Below are positions 46,732 through 59,573 of a stretch of 64,000 nucleotides of DNA, one piece after another (within the stretch, counting starts at the first letter, position 1; each line of letters starts with the position of its first letter). The stretch lies in the NCBI GenBank assembly GCA_009617715.1, contig VTFK01000124.1:783552-847551 (forward strand), written 5' to 3'. Below the pieces are notes generated by a model. It was not told the DNA's origin. It ran no database searches and was given only the letters and a program-made list of their open reading frames with translations. The position numbers were made by a program, and so were the translations under genes. The stretch is from Plectrocnemia conspersa. Its lineage: Eukaryota > Arthropoda > Insecta > Trichoptera > Polycentropodidae.

Positions 46732-49700
46732 AGTAAAAATCTGCAATAAAGAAATAATATAGTATCGTGATTTAACGGGAAAATAATTAAAATTATTTCT
46801 CTCTAAAAATTATTGAAAAACTATTTTTAGTATAAGATAACCCATTTTTGCAAACCCAAAAAGTTTTGACGTTTTTTTTTGATATTGTCCCATATTCCCT
46901 TGCTCTAAATAATAGTGGTTTATTTATGGATACATAAAATAGAGATTACAATAATTGTTTAATTTTTTTTATTGTGACGTCATCACGCGCTGTCGTGGTG
47001 AAATAGTATATCTATAAAAAAAACAGTATTTATGTGTATCAATTATTTATTAAATTTTAAATGCACTCCACATATGAAACACAGAACGTATTTTCATATA
47101 AATTTGTTGTATTTTACAAAAAGTGCTACTTTTATCATAATATAAAAAAAAATTCTAAGTCAATTTATTATGGACTCAAACAGTGTTCTTTAAATCTAAT
47201 ACAGATATACTGTTTTTAATGTTTTATTAAAAACTTTACATTTTTTCCAGCTCCTCATAGCTATCGCCGAAAAGATCCTTGTGTTTGGCATTCTCTACTT
47301 TTGTAAAACTATTTTTATTTCCAAGCCTTCATTTTGTTTAAAATTTTGTCGCTAACCATGAATTAACATTTTTTTATGTGTTTATGCTTCTAGCTTATTA
47401 GAGCTCTAAATAAACACATATTCAATAAAACAGTGGTTTAATTATTGCATGAGGATAAATATTTTCTTAATTTGAAATACTTTCAAATAATATTTAGATG
47501 CTGCGTAATTATTTTTTAATTTTCTTTTCATTGAGATATTTGAGGGTGGATTATTATTTTTATTAAATAGCCTTAAATTGTATATAAACATCACACTCTT
47601 ATATTTTTAACCAATAAAAACCGCTGCTCTAAAATGTAATTTTTTTTTTAAAAAAAACATGGAAGTTTATAGCAAGAAAAGCAATTTTCGTAAATGAAAA
47701 ATACTTCCATTAAACTGTCTTTATTAGCTTTTAAAAATGACTCTTTGTTCTTTATGAAGCACAATATACAGCTGTTTCTGGCAGAAATGCATTTTCACCC
47801 CTCGACAATGAAGAAATATATCCCAGGGCAAAAATTAACTTGACGATGTCCATTAACAACCACCCCTTATTGAATGAGTTCATGGGGGGAAATGTGATAA
47901 TAGGCGACCCGATGAATAAAAAAAGCCACCATGCGACAATTAGCTTCGTCGTTTCAATTACGAGAGCGACAAATCTCGACAAGCTACGTTCGTTAATTAC
48001 TTGTATTTTAATTAAAGTGCGCGCATGCGCATAATTAATGAGATGCAGATTTTTCAGCGAAATATAAAAATATTTTTTATTATAATAAATGCTTTAAAAT
48101 CTGCCTTTTTCCGTGCAGTGTTTGACATTGCTTATTTATCCATTAAAAAAAGAGAGTGTCACATCTCTTTTTTGAGAAATAAATTATCTAGAATTTACTT
48201 TTTATACTAACATAAATGTATATTATATTAAATGCCAAATATCATTTCATTTTATTGCATTGTTTTCATTGCTTAAAATTGCAAATTTTTTTTACTGTTA
48301 ATTTTGCTTAGATGCACTCTCAGACCCTGAATAAAATATAATCCACATTACTCTTTTTCGAATATATTGATTGTATTAATTGCCATTCGTTTTAACTTAC
48401 CTCCTTTCTGCCTAAAAAAAAAATAGGTTTAGCACCTAACCAAAGCTAAGACAAGTATGTAATTCCCATTAACGAAATCAAAAATATGACATAAAAAAAT
48501 AGTATTGACATACGATTATATTTATGTACGTTTTCTGAAGAACCGCCTTTCCGTCTATTTTTGTATTTGAAAATCAAAGTTTTAACAATTGTATGAAGGT
48601 GTATTATATAATAGAACATACCATTTTTACAAATTTAATGAAGTGATTTTTATATTATCACAGACACACAGACATAAAATTTTCGCTTGGTTATGATTGC
48701 TGAAACTAAAAATGCAATTTAAAAAAAATAATTACAAAAAGCTTACAGCTTTTTAGGGTCGTCGCACACGTACCTCGATTGCATCATTTGCATGACGTAA
48801 CGTCACTCTCGTCGCACTCTACAAATGCAATTAAAGCACAAAAGTCCATCCAGACACCTTTTGAAGGCGTACGCTCAACTTTCAGCTGAAAACTAGCGAC
48901 TTTTTTCACCACCTACGAAATTAAATTTACCGCATTTTTAATATAATACTTCAGCACCTATCAGTGTTGTTATATTTTCACTAGTAATATTTTTACCAAA
49001 TCTACTAGTTAAAATGTATCAAACGATTTCTATTATAGTTTTTCTAATGCAACAATACTGATCTTAAACTACAGTCTTTGCTCTTAGGTATTACGTAAAA
49101 TAGTTTGCCATTAATAATAATTATAAACAGCAGTGAAAAATATCTATCGTGACTGCCATGAAAGGCTTTTACAGCACGTGCCGCCATTATACAGTCATGG
49201 CTACATCTATAGGAACATTCCCCATTGTGAGAACATTCGTCCATTAAATACGAGCGTGCTTCGGGCGGGTGACACGCGAATAATTTCCTTTTTTTTTTTC
49301 GATACTTCAAAAGGCGCAGCAACCCTTGGGCGACGATTTCATTACGGAAAAATTCAGAGAAGAACCCTCGCTTGGGAATATTTCTTTGATGTGTCAAAAC
49401 GTCCGAGCGTCGGAAGGCAACTGTTATCTCAGCTTGTCGAATGCGACCTTATTACCAAGTTTATCCTTTCATATCTTCATCGTTTATTTTGAAGCTCGTC
49501 TTCAAGATGGAGAGGGCGCCCGCAAATTGCTTCCCATTTACGACTCGGATATAAGTGGATGCGGAGCAGTTGAAAAGGAACTGAAGATAATTGATAATGA
49601 TTTGATGAAATTTCGACATTTTTGAGGGACGCTTCTAAATCTAAACTTGATTAACTTTTCAGGAAATGCTTGGTCGATTTGGGTATCTTGTTTTTGCTCA

Positions 49701-51858
49701 AGACAATGAAGAAAATATTTCAAAATTGAAGTGTATAACAAAAATTTGCATCTTATTGAAAAAAATGACTTTAAGATATGCGAATTTTTTTTCCTGGTGC
49801 TGTAATAAAAAGTCCCGAGTGGCGATTTTTTTATATAGTCACTAATTGTATAAATCATTTAGTATTAAACCTCATTATATTATACATGAAAACGAAATTG
49901 AATTCCCGAGACATCAAGTCCTCAGTTAGATACAGTTTATATATTATCTTATCACATTTTATGTAAACATCTAATGCATATGTACGAAATTCCCTAATTA
50001 TATTAGCTCATTAGAACAAACAGTATACTGTTTATTATATTTGCTTCCCTTATAATATAATTAAACATCTAGTTAACCATGTTTAAATACTAGTTTTAGC
50101 TACAGTTTAATGATTAATATCACTTTAAAAAGCTCGAATCGTTTAATCTGGAGCTGCAGTTTCACAATTCCATAAACATCCTTCATCCAAATTTATGTAT
50201 ATATTTTACTTACACAAATATATAATTTATTTATTATATAAAAACAGAACTGCTCTAAAATATTGTTTTATTTCATAAAAACAAACAATAGGTGTATAAT
50301 ATGACACGTGAGATTAATATTGTTGTATTTTATGAAGTTACACAGTATTTTACAATATTACAGATAGATATACAACTATGAATATAAATTAAATTGTACA
50401 AATATATATGTATAATTATTTTTGCAAAAAAAAACATATTATTTTACTTTTAACAGATACTTAAAATATATTTGTTTTAAAGCAATTATTAATTATATGT
50501 TTTAAGTTATATAAAAATACATATACAGCTTACTGTACATTTATGCTGCGTTGATTTTTCAACGGCACGATTCAATATTGTATATATATATTTTTTTTTT
50601 ATATATATAAAGTGTGTGTGTCACCAGTTAAATTGTTAGGATGGATGTGCATTCGACATGAACGGTCAAGGCTTCCATTTCAACGAAGATTGACACGCAA
50701 GTCGGACACCCAAAAGGGGAGGCTGTTATTTCCATCACCACCTGACCCCACCATTTCTCTCCAACCGTACAGCGCTCACCATATAACGCGCAAACTGCCT
50801 TTATTTATTAACTTATCTTTGCGAAATCTGTTCTCTCGCGCGCTTTAATCTCGTGCAATATTTAAATATATATTTTCCTGCTTTCGCGTAAAGTCCGACA
50901 TGTCTTATGGTCAAATTAAACTTTCAGACTTATCCAGCAATATATCCAGCAACTCAAATTTATTTGCTTTTAATGCACATTTACTATCTAGAAGGTTTTA
51001 TTTTTGCATATTATTTTTTAATAATTAAATATTATAATGAAATAGATATTTTCGACTATATTTATATTTTAAAAATAATGCTTTTCAAAGCCTTTTAAGC
51101 TTTGAATTGTTTTATATATTTCCTTTAACGCTCCATTGAATTTATTTATGAGATTCTTCTGAACTCTAATATTAATTAAGTTTAATATGCTCCTCTCCTG
51201 GTTTTGAAAATCATCTCAAAAACATACCAGCCCCGTACATGCTTAGCAGTTCATAATAATACTACACAATATTGACTGTAAGTCTTCTATTGAATTATGC
51301 TTTTAGATCTTTCAGATTAAGCTTTATCAGTAGCTCAGGTGCGACTGTGCTACTCGGATTTTGAATGTCTGGCTAGAGTTTTATGGAACGGATGAGTCAT
51401 CCCTTATCTTTGTTTAAATGGTTATCTGAGAGTTTCTTCCATAGTGTGTTATAAATATTATGCTTTGTATTGTTGTCATTATTTATGTATTTTGTTTTCT
51501 TTAAACTGAAAACTGCCACTCTATTATCAATTGTAAAACTGTTTTTTTTCTGATATAAAACGACAAAAACACATTTCAAAAAATCTAATCAAAATATTGC
51601 CTTGACACGCCAATAAAATTCCGATTTTTCTTGGTCTCTGAAACTAATATTATCTTAATCATTTATTCATCGTTGCGCTTTTTATATACAAATCATATAA
51701 ATAAATTCTGTTTGCTATATATATCAAACCACAAAATCACGTTTCAGCAATTCGACAATAAGTCGAACAAAAGATTTGCTCGCGACGCCATTTAAATTTC
51801 GTTGTTTTCCGTCTGTGTGACACATGTAGCTGCCACATTTTCCCCCACGTGTCCCACT

Positions 51859-51870
51859 CCCCCCCCCCCC
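51859..51870 (+). repeat. Poly-C run
   Basis: Twelve C in a row, unusual in this AT-rich sequence. Prone to sequencing error. Confidence 0.8.
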
Positions 51871-53539
51871 AATGACATCTCTGATTTCTTGACCTATGTA
51901 CTTCAAATGTTTCATTAATTTATTTTTAAATATCGACAATTTTTGCTCCTAGTGCATTTTTTATATTAACACATTACGGTACGTTCACACAGTCCGTTCA
52001 AGAAACTGCGCGGTAGACCCGTTCACGCGTTTTCGAGTGGTAAAAAATTAATGCAATAAATCTTTAGAATTTTTTCAAGGTATAGAAATATATACATTTA
52101 TAAATATTTAGGTAGAGTAAAAAAACGTCACCTTTTGCTAAAACATAGAAATATATACGTTTAAAATTTCCTAAAAATTGAAGACCGAAACGCCATTCCT
52201 TTGTTTTCTTTTTAATCAATCAGTATTAATATATTATAAATGGTATAATATTATAACTATTTTCATGCTGTGATTGCCGCTGTTTCAAGTTTCAAAATGT
52301 ATTATTATATAACAGTGTAAATTAATACCATGTCTTTGAATTGTATAAGTTTCTCTTTTGACACTTGACACCTTGAAGGCTTGTTATCCTATTATTAGGT
52401 CTATTTAAGTCTCTTGAGATTTGGATTTGGATTTACGGGCATCCAAGCGAGAGACACTGGTGGGTGTTGTCCGAGGTAATCATTTCATGCAAAAATATGG
52501 TCTCCACGCCCGTTTCCATCACGCGAACTATGTCGTGGTCCCGGAAGAATGATGGGGCCCGCGGTGGGAGCCTCGGCCAATTGACATCCGCCATTTGTTC
52601 CTGAGACGTGAGCCGAGTTCCAATTTATCGCCACGAGAGCACTTACTGATTGGATTTCTTTTTTCAATTATTCCGCTTATCTGTTAGCGTTCTCGACTTC
52701 AGTGGTTTCCGATAATTCTACAAATTGGATTTTCTTAAAGGACTCTAACAATCCGTAATGATTTCTAAAATAAACCACAGAAGAGAAACTCTCGCTAGAA
52801 CGGTCGGTTTACACGCGTCGACTAATTTAGTCGATTAGACGGACTACGAGTAAATAGCCGAGTAATTTGTAAGATCTTGCTATGAACCTGCCATTAGATT
52901 TTACTGCCATTCGACCTCTTTTCTAAAGATACAAAACTAAAGCAAACTATTACGTTAACAACAACTTTATTTTAAAAACTGATACATATGTATAAAAAAA
53001 GGTTGTTATACCATGTTTTCAATCATGCCTAAAGCAGCACCTTTATAATATAAAACCTCACACAAACTCGATAGAAAAAAATGACACCGATCAACTGTCA
53101 ATTATTTTATTATTGACTGACAAAATTTTTCGTAGATTACAAAACATCAGCTTTTTTAATATATACCTTAGAGATCGTGTTATGTGATTTAAAGCTATTT
53201 ACTTATTGTATAAATCATATAACTTACTAAAATGTCTACAAAATATCGATCTAATAATGTAACATATTTTATAACAATCATTCGACGAAGCTTGGGTGAA
53301 TGGGAGATAAGGCACATTGAGAGACAATCTGTTATCGTTTAGCTCCGCATTAAATTTCCACCTTTTGTGAATGTCTTAATTTTAAAATGGCCGCTATGTA
53401 TTTTTATTGACAATGTCATATACATACACACTGGTAATGTTCAATTATGCTATTTAATATAAAAATATATATTATTATGGTGAAAATTTAAAATTAATGA
53501 GCAGCATCTCACATATATTTCACTATTGCCGAAAACATT

Positions 53540-53690
53540 ATTATGTTTAGCAAGCTCGTTTAGAAGCCCGTGCAAGGGGAGCGTTCTCGAGCGCTAACGT
53601 CCTGATCGTAACGGGCGAGAATTAGAGACGCGATTGTGACTCTCTAAGACAATGGCGCGCAAACTCCATTTTAGCTTAAATTTTATTGCG
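53540..53690 (+). repeat. Dispersed repeat, partner of 5.64-5.80 kb
   Basis: Shared order of blocks with 5640-5800: GAGCGCTxACGTC, a GACC/GATCG stretch, CGAGAATTAxxGAxGCGAT and CTCTCTAxG. The copies are diverged but collinear over about 120 bp. Family unknown. Confidence 0.5.
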
Positions 53691-54229
53691 ACCCATGGAT
53701 ATAATTTTTTTTAATCATCAACGTAAATAAAGTTTTTTTGTGAGACTTGCGCTTATGAGGTCTGAATATAACACATAAGTTGTATTTATGCATGTCGGTA
53801 ACAATACATTTTATTGTAAAAACTTTAATTATACGAATTTAAAGTGTGACTGAGAGAGTGCGCGATCTGCGTCGCGTCGCTTGGCACTGAAGGTTATTGA
53901 TTTCGTCTTTTATTCGCCCCTGCTGCCGCGCTGTCCCAGAAATGAATTTAATTATTTAATTATTTTATTTCGCTATTTTACTAGTACTTTGCTCTTGTGA
54001 AATCAAAGCCTTATATGTTTTACCAAATAAATTTCTATGAATGGTTTGCGCACTACTGCTCTAAGGCACTCGCAACTAAAAATCACCGAGCATCGATACA
54101 TTGTCGGCACCGCTCCTTAGCAACTTAAAAAGTGCTTTATATACTTAAGAATACGACGAATTGTATCTCAAAGCATTAAGATACACATACGGATATGATC
54201 CGTACTCCAACTTTTAAAGTCCTAAGAAA

Positions 54230-54440
54230 TCTTCAAGTTCTCAACAACAAGGAGAGTCATATTCGACGCTACAAACTAGCGTATCGTACAGAATGAGAAT
54301 CGGCAAAAAATTGTTAAAGTGACACGCGCTCCGCATAACGAAACCGAGCATCCTCAATGCCTTTTCGCAAACTTTGGCTTTCAAATCATACATAAATGCT
54401 TCCACTTTTATTACATTACCCATAAACATTTTTGCCACTA
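54230..54440 (-). mobile_element. LINE reverse transcriptase fragment (C-terminal thumb)
   Basis: The minus-strand peptide KAKVCEKALRMLGFVMRSA then CHFNNFLPILILYDTLV and SVEYDSP matches the thumb region of LINE polymerases (ALxMLGFI...LKxLYxxLVRSxLEYxSxVW). Related to the 1.16-1.38 kb copy. Too short to be active. Confidence 0.7.
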
Positions 54441-55504
54441 AGATACGATAATTAATTTGTATTCATTTCGGGATCTAGTGTATGTATGTGTATCATAAGC
54501 AAAATACGCAACAAGGCACAGGCCTTTTGGTGATACTCTGGAGGACGTAGTAGCTCGGGTTCCCTATGTGTCGGCTAGCCCTCTGCCGGCTTAGTCTCCG
54601 CTGATGCAAAAAAGCTGCAATCTCTCTGCAGTTGGGGAGGTGCTAAGGTAGATCGACTAAGGAAAAAACTGTGATTATTATTCAATTATGATTAATTTAT
54701 TTTATAAGGTATACAATATGTTTATAATCAAATTATTAAACGTAATAATATTTGATGCTTATTTATAGCCATAACAAGAATACCTAAAATATGAATGAAA
54801 AAAGCAAAAATACATAAAAACTAGTGTGCAAAAAATGGATTTTTTTCCGGTACCCTTAAAATATTTATATTATACCTATAAAGTACGAAAAGTCCGTTAT
54901 TAATAAATAATACAACATTCGCACGTATACAATTCTATGTTTTTTCGCGTGTTGGCGCCACACAAGTTATATTATATCGTATATATTATTGTAAAGTACA
55001 TAATAAATATTTGGGCACAGTATACGTTTACCAATATTTATAATCGGTTTTGGGTCGTATTGTACATGTGTGTGTTAAAGATTTTCGAGTTAATTTTAAG
55101 CCGATTTACAAAAACCAAACAAAAAAGAGCAAATATGGCGTATAGAATTTACGACCGCAATCACAAACGACGTTATCACAACTGATATATGCGTATTGTG
55201 ACATTGTTTTTTTATCAAATCGCCATATATTTTACAGAACCTACCGCAAAAAGCGACGGTCGATCGTTAGTTTATAGAATTAATATTGTTTCGCCTTTGC
55301 GATTATACTTCTACTAATCCGATAATCAATATCGTAAAAAGTAAAGTGATATTTTGTTAATAACTCGAATATAAAAACACATGCACAATTTTATTTTAAA
55401 AAGATATCAAAAGATGCTAAAGTAAATCAGTTTCGTTTAACTAAATAGTTTGATTTTACAACTAATTAACTCAGTAATAAAAGTTATTTACGCTTTACTG
55501 TGAA

Positions 55505-55735
55505 TGGGCTCTGGAGACGATCCTTTTATATCTGTATTTTTATTTACATACCTTACTACTCTGTAGCACACTGATTTTATTCGCTTATTTTGTTATTTTG
55601 AACGGTTGTTGTTCAAAACCGTCATTTGTGCTTATCTAATTTTCGGTTCTGTAAACGGTCCTTTTATATGTGTCCACTTATGCATGTAATATTCAGTTAA
55701 TTTATGTTTCTGTAACACATTGTTCTTATGAATTT
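55505..55735 (+). repeat. Two-unit local repeat
   Basis: CTGGAGACGATCCTTTTATAT (about 55511) and CTGTAAACGGTCCTTTTATAT (about 55649) start two collinear units about 140 bp apart. Each later contains CTGTAxCACAxTG. Old tandem duplication. Confidence 0.5.
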
Positions 55736-58417
55736 CATTTTCCTTTCAATTTTTATAATTTTAGGGGTACTTTTCTTAGTTCAATGTTTATTTGTGAATC
55801 GTTAGTCTTAGTCCTCAAAATTGTTTAAAATGTATAAAGTTTTAACCTACATATCTTTTAATTTATAATGAATTACAAATATTGTAAATCTACTCTTTTA
55901 TTTTGTGGAAAATGTGCAAAATACTATTATTTTTTAAGTTAATTCCTATATATGTATTTAGGCTGATAATATTTGTTCATTGTTACTCAGTTCATGTTCA
56001 TTGTTGTTTTATTTTATTTAGTGTATATATATTTAGATGTTTTGTAAAATTTCTCTCTTTATAAGCAAAGTAACAATTGACACGTTTACTTTATATAATT
56101 TTTGTGTTAAAATTTAAGTTAGCGCTTGTAAAAACATTTCATCAAAGAAACGCTCGTAGCATCACTTAAGGACTTAAGCGAACATCATCATTACGAATAC
56201 GTTAATGTTATACAGTCGTAATGCCTTTATTATTGTTAGTAATGTCTGTGATGTTATTCATATAAAAAAGGTAAATTTTAATCCTCCACGTTGGTAATAA
56301 ACATATATAATAAGATAAGTAAAACTCGATGTGCTCAAAAAAAATATATATATATATATTTATTTATTTATGTACATATATATATAAAACTATTAAATCT
56401 CACTGTTTCTTGTATAAACTTATTTAATATCAATGTCATCGTATACTTAATCCCTAACATTTGCCAATGATGGACTTTAAAACTATTTTAAATGTACGCT
56501 ATCTTTTTCCTTTTACTCGTTCATGAACTTTATTACTCGTGTACATTTTTCATCTTATAAATCTTAAACTTAGTACGTAAGTCAATGTACAATATTGTAA
56601 TTAAAGCAATATGTTTGATGTGAATAATTTAAGCGATGTTTGTATTTTCGTTCTCGTTTTAAAGAATCAACGCTAGACGTTAAAAAGTGCTCGCGGCCGT
56701 TCTTTTCGCTCAATACGTATCGGCATTTAAGGCACAAACTCTTATTGAGTGATATTTTTACAAGTATTGAGAAAAAAAATGAACGACTGTCCACGAATAT
56801 CAAGCATATCAAAATGTTTCATAAGGTTAAGATTAGAGCAAATAATATGTAAATAATTGTTAGATATTTATAATTGCAATTACATAATTTTAAATAATTA
56901 TCCGATGAATGAATTTTTATAGTTTTGTAAACCGATTACCCTGTGACTGATTAACATTATTAACTGAACTAATTATGTGATTCCTTTCTTACAAATCAAC
57001 ACATATCTCGAATCGATTACCTGAAATTAACCCGCCGGTAAAAAATTAAACAAAATTTTGCAATACAATACTGATTTTATTGCTTCATAACGATAATATT
57101 ATACACAAATATAGATTAATAACTTACATAATTCTACTTTAACTTTAATCCCCAAAGAATGTACAAATACAATCAAGAGTCAGATAAACAAAGCATCGAG
57201 ATTAATATATAGTAAAATTTGTTAAAGAACATTGTTTTATGTACAGAATGTTTCAAGTATATATGCAATTGAAAATTTGTATCGTTGGTTAATCAAATTA
57301 TATGTATTTATATGTTTTATTTAATAACACAAGATTTATTAGTTAAAATTTACTAAATTTCCTATTTGTATATACGATTAAAACTTGTTAAGAAGAAAAC
57401 CGAACACTGTTATTAATATAGCACACGTATTGAATAACATTATAAATAAATCAACAAGCAGCTTGATTATTTTGTAAATTTTAAGTTTTGTACGTGAGGC
57501 GAGTCGAACAGAAAAGAGCTTTTACACTAAACGAAATTTGTGATCCTATACAATTTTATTTAAAGTCATTTTATAGTTTTCGATATTGTACGATAACTTT
57601 ATATTATAATAAAGTAATGATCCCGTATTGTAATTAATTTAGTGCTAAATATACCTCCGTCCATGCTTAATCTTTTTTGAGGAAACATAATGAAAAAAAA
57701 ACATAAGTCCATTGCATATTTAAAGTGTAAGATTTAGAAATACGACTCTTTGTTTTGCATCGTCTGTTCCTTTATAAATTTTAGCTGAAAATTACAATTT
57801 GTCATCGCAAAGTCAAAGTTGTGTGCATACTTGATTTTGACGGGTACAAACTTAATAAACATGATTTGTATATAAATTTGGCAAAGTTTAATTTGTTGAA
57901 TTTAATCAGATTTCCAACCGTAGTTACATAGTTTATATACGAACGTGTTTAAATATTTCATTCATATCATTGAACGTACATAATTATTTACCGTAGAATA
58001 AATTGTACATATAAAGTATATTAGCTAAATTTTATCGCTTATATTTTTAAGAAAATTGTGATCGTATTTTCGATATAGTTACAAAATATTTTGATCGTAT
58101 GTAAATGAATTGTCTTTAAAAAATAAATGTATTAAATCTAAACGCAAAACTGTATTTTTATTTCACAAACTAAAATATCCCATCCACAATATACAATTGA
58201 ACTATAGTGTGTTGCTATATACTTCTATATTTCATTTATATTCAAGATCTAAAAATCAATATATGTAAGTAATTTGTAAACTATACATTTATTGAAAAAT
58301 GGAATACAAGTATTTTCCAATAGCTTCAACACTTTCATGGCTTAGAATAGTGGAATTACATATTACTGACATCTATTTATAGTTTTCGTGCTATTTCATT
58401 TTTGTTAGTTTCATATA

Positions 58418-59012
58418 TAGGATGGCCAGACATCCCTTATTTACGGGACATGTCACGTTTTCTAACATTTTGTCCCACTGTCCCGATAAAGGTCAATGAA
58501 ATGTCGATAAATAACCTACATTTATATTATACTTTTAAATATTTTTTGTATCTATACGACTACTGTTTAACCGTAATCGTCGTTAGTATAAAACATGCTT
58601 ACTTATTTGATGTTTATTTAGTGTCAGCTATTCACAGAATTAGTGATAATTTTTATAATTTGTACATCAGTATTAGTAAGGTCATATTTTGAAATATATT
58701 TTGAAAACAGCGAAAAACACTAAAATAGGTCATCTCGAAAATTTATGTTTGTTTAAAAATGTTTGAAGTGACATTTTTTTAGCTTCTGCAGCATCTTTAA
58801 ATGAATAAAAATTTCCAAGATAACCTTTTCTTTAGCTCCCGCAGCAACTCTAATTGAACAAAATAATGACATTTCTTCATAATTTAATAAAAGAAAACAG
58901 AGATTCATTAAAATATATTTTATTTTCAAAATGTGAGATTTTATTATAAAATGTGAAAATATTTTCCAGACGAAAATGTCCCATATTTGTATTTCCTAAT
59001 CTGGACACACTA
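58418..59012. mobile_element. hAT-like non-autonomous element
   Basis: The ends TAGGATGGCCAGACATCCC (left) and, read inward, TAGTGTGTCCAGATTAGG (right) are imperfect inverted repeats. Both continue to an ATTTxCGGGAC/ATATGGGAC block. The flanking 8-mers TTCATATA (58410-58417) and CTCATGTA (59013-59020) agree at 6 of 8 positions, as an aged 8 bp hAT target duplication would. Internal subrepeats begin AGCTTCTGCAGCA and AGCTCCCGCAGCA. 595 bp, no transposase. Confidence 0.6.
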
Positions 59013-59199
59013 CTCATGTACGTCACTAAGCAGTTAAATAATAGTTTCTATATAATTTCATAAGTTAAACTTTTTGCATGGCTGTACACGGACGTACGGT
59101 TGGCATTCTTGTCATTCCTATCAAATCCAAACATCAATGTACACTTAGCATTTGTCATATTTTTTTCATTTTTAATTCTTTTTAACATTTTTCACATTC

Positions 59200-59573
59200 A
59201 ATGTCACAACAATCGATATCAGTTTGAACATATCATGAAAGATTATTTTAAGTAATGAATGTTTTTCGACATTTTACACATTTATTATCACAAATGTCGA
59301 TATCTTATATTTATTATCTATATATTTTGTGAAAAAATGGACTTTCATTTTAAAGCTTCTCTACATATTTTTTAACTAAAATAACAAACATCGCTATGAC
59401 AATTTTTAGTATTGAATGTTTTTCTACATTTCTTACATTCAAAATCACGTACATCTCATAAGTTTCTACAGGTCGTAAAAGTAGACTTTTCGATTTGAAT
59501 AGTTTTTTTACATTTATTACATTTAAAATCACTAATGATTTTAAGAGTTTGCATATATTGTAAAAGATATTAT
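59200..59573 (-). pseudogene. Decayed zinc-finger coding sequence downstream of the ZNF stop
   Basis: Beyond the stop at 59574, other frames of the minus strand still read finger remnants: KYLLQYMQTL-like helix, SDFKCNKCKKT, then VRDFECKKCRKTFN with broken spacing and several stops. The first remnant starts one frame away from the live gene and overlaps its end. This suggests a deletion plus frameshift that truncated a longer finger array. Confidence 0.7.

Larger units (their letters stand above)
45952..59200. other. Gene-poor region between Hs3st-A and the zinc-finger gene
   Basis: 13 kb with no gene I can support. It holds a TTAA MITE (46491-46731), a TTAACACATT-type element end near 51967 resembling one near 10158, and copies of dispersed repeats at 53.54-53.69 and 53.84-53.89 kb. 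There is a LINE fragment at 54.23-54.44 kb, a GC-richer block of unknown origin at 54.51-54.66 kb, and a hAT-like element at 58.42-59.01 kb. Less AT-rich blocks at 47.74-48.03, 48.76-48.90, 49.1-49.6, 50.6-50.85 and 52.43-52.87 kb have no convincing reading frames and could be regulatory. From 55 to 58.1 kb the DNA looks like long 3' UTR or spacer. Confidence 0.5.

Noticed and set aside
49044..49625. Overlapping open frames of about 100-120 codons on both strands
   Set aside because: No recognisable domain, no splice continuation, and several frames are open together, as expected in a less AT-rich block with few stop codons.
52485..52667. Minus-strand 60-codon frame in a GC-richer block
   Set aside because: No domain, no start context or splice continuation; kept only as a non-coding island.
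54510..54660. GC-rich block as part of the adjoining LINE
   Set aside because: Its minus-strand translation shows no reverse transcriptase motif and it is not collinear with the RT fragment, so origin is left open.
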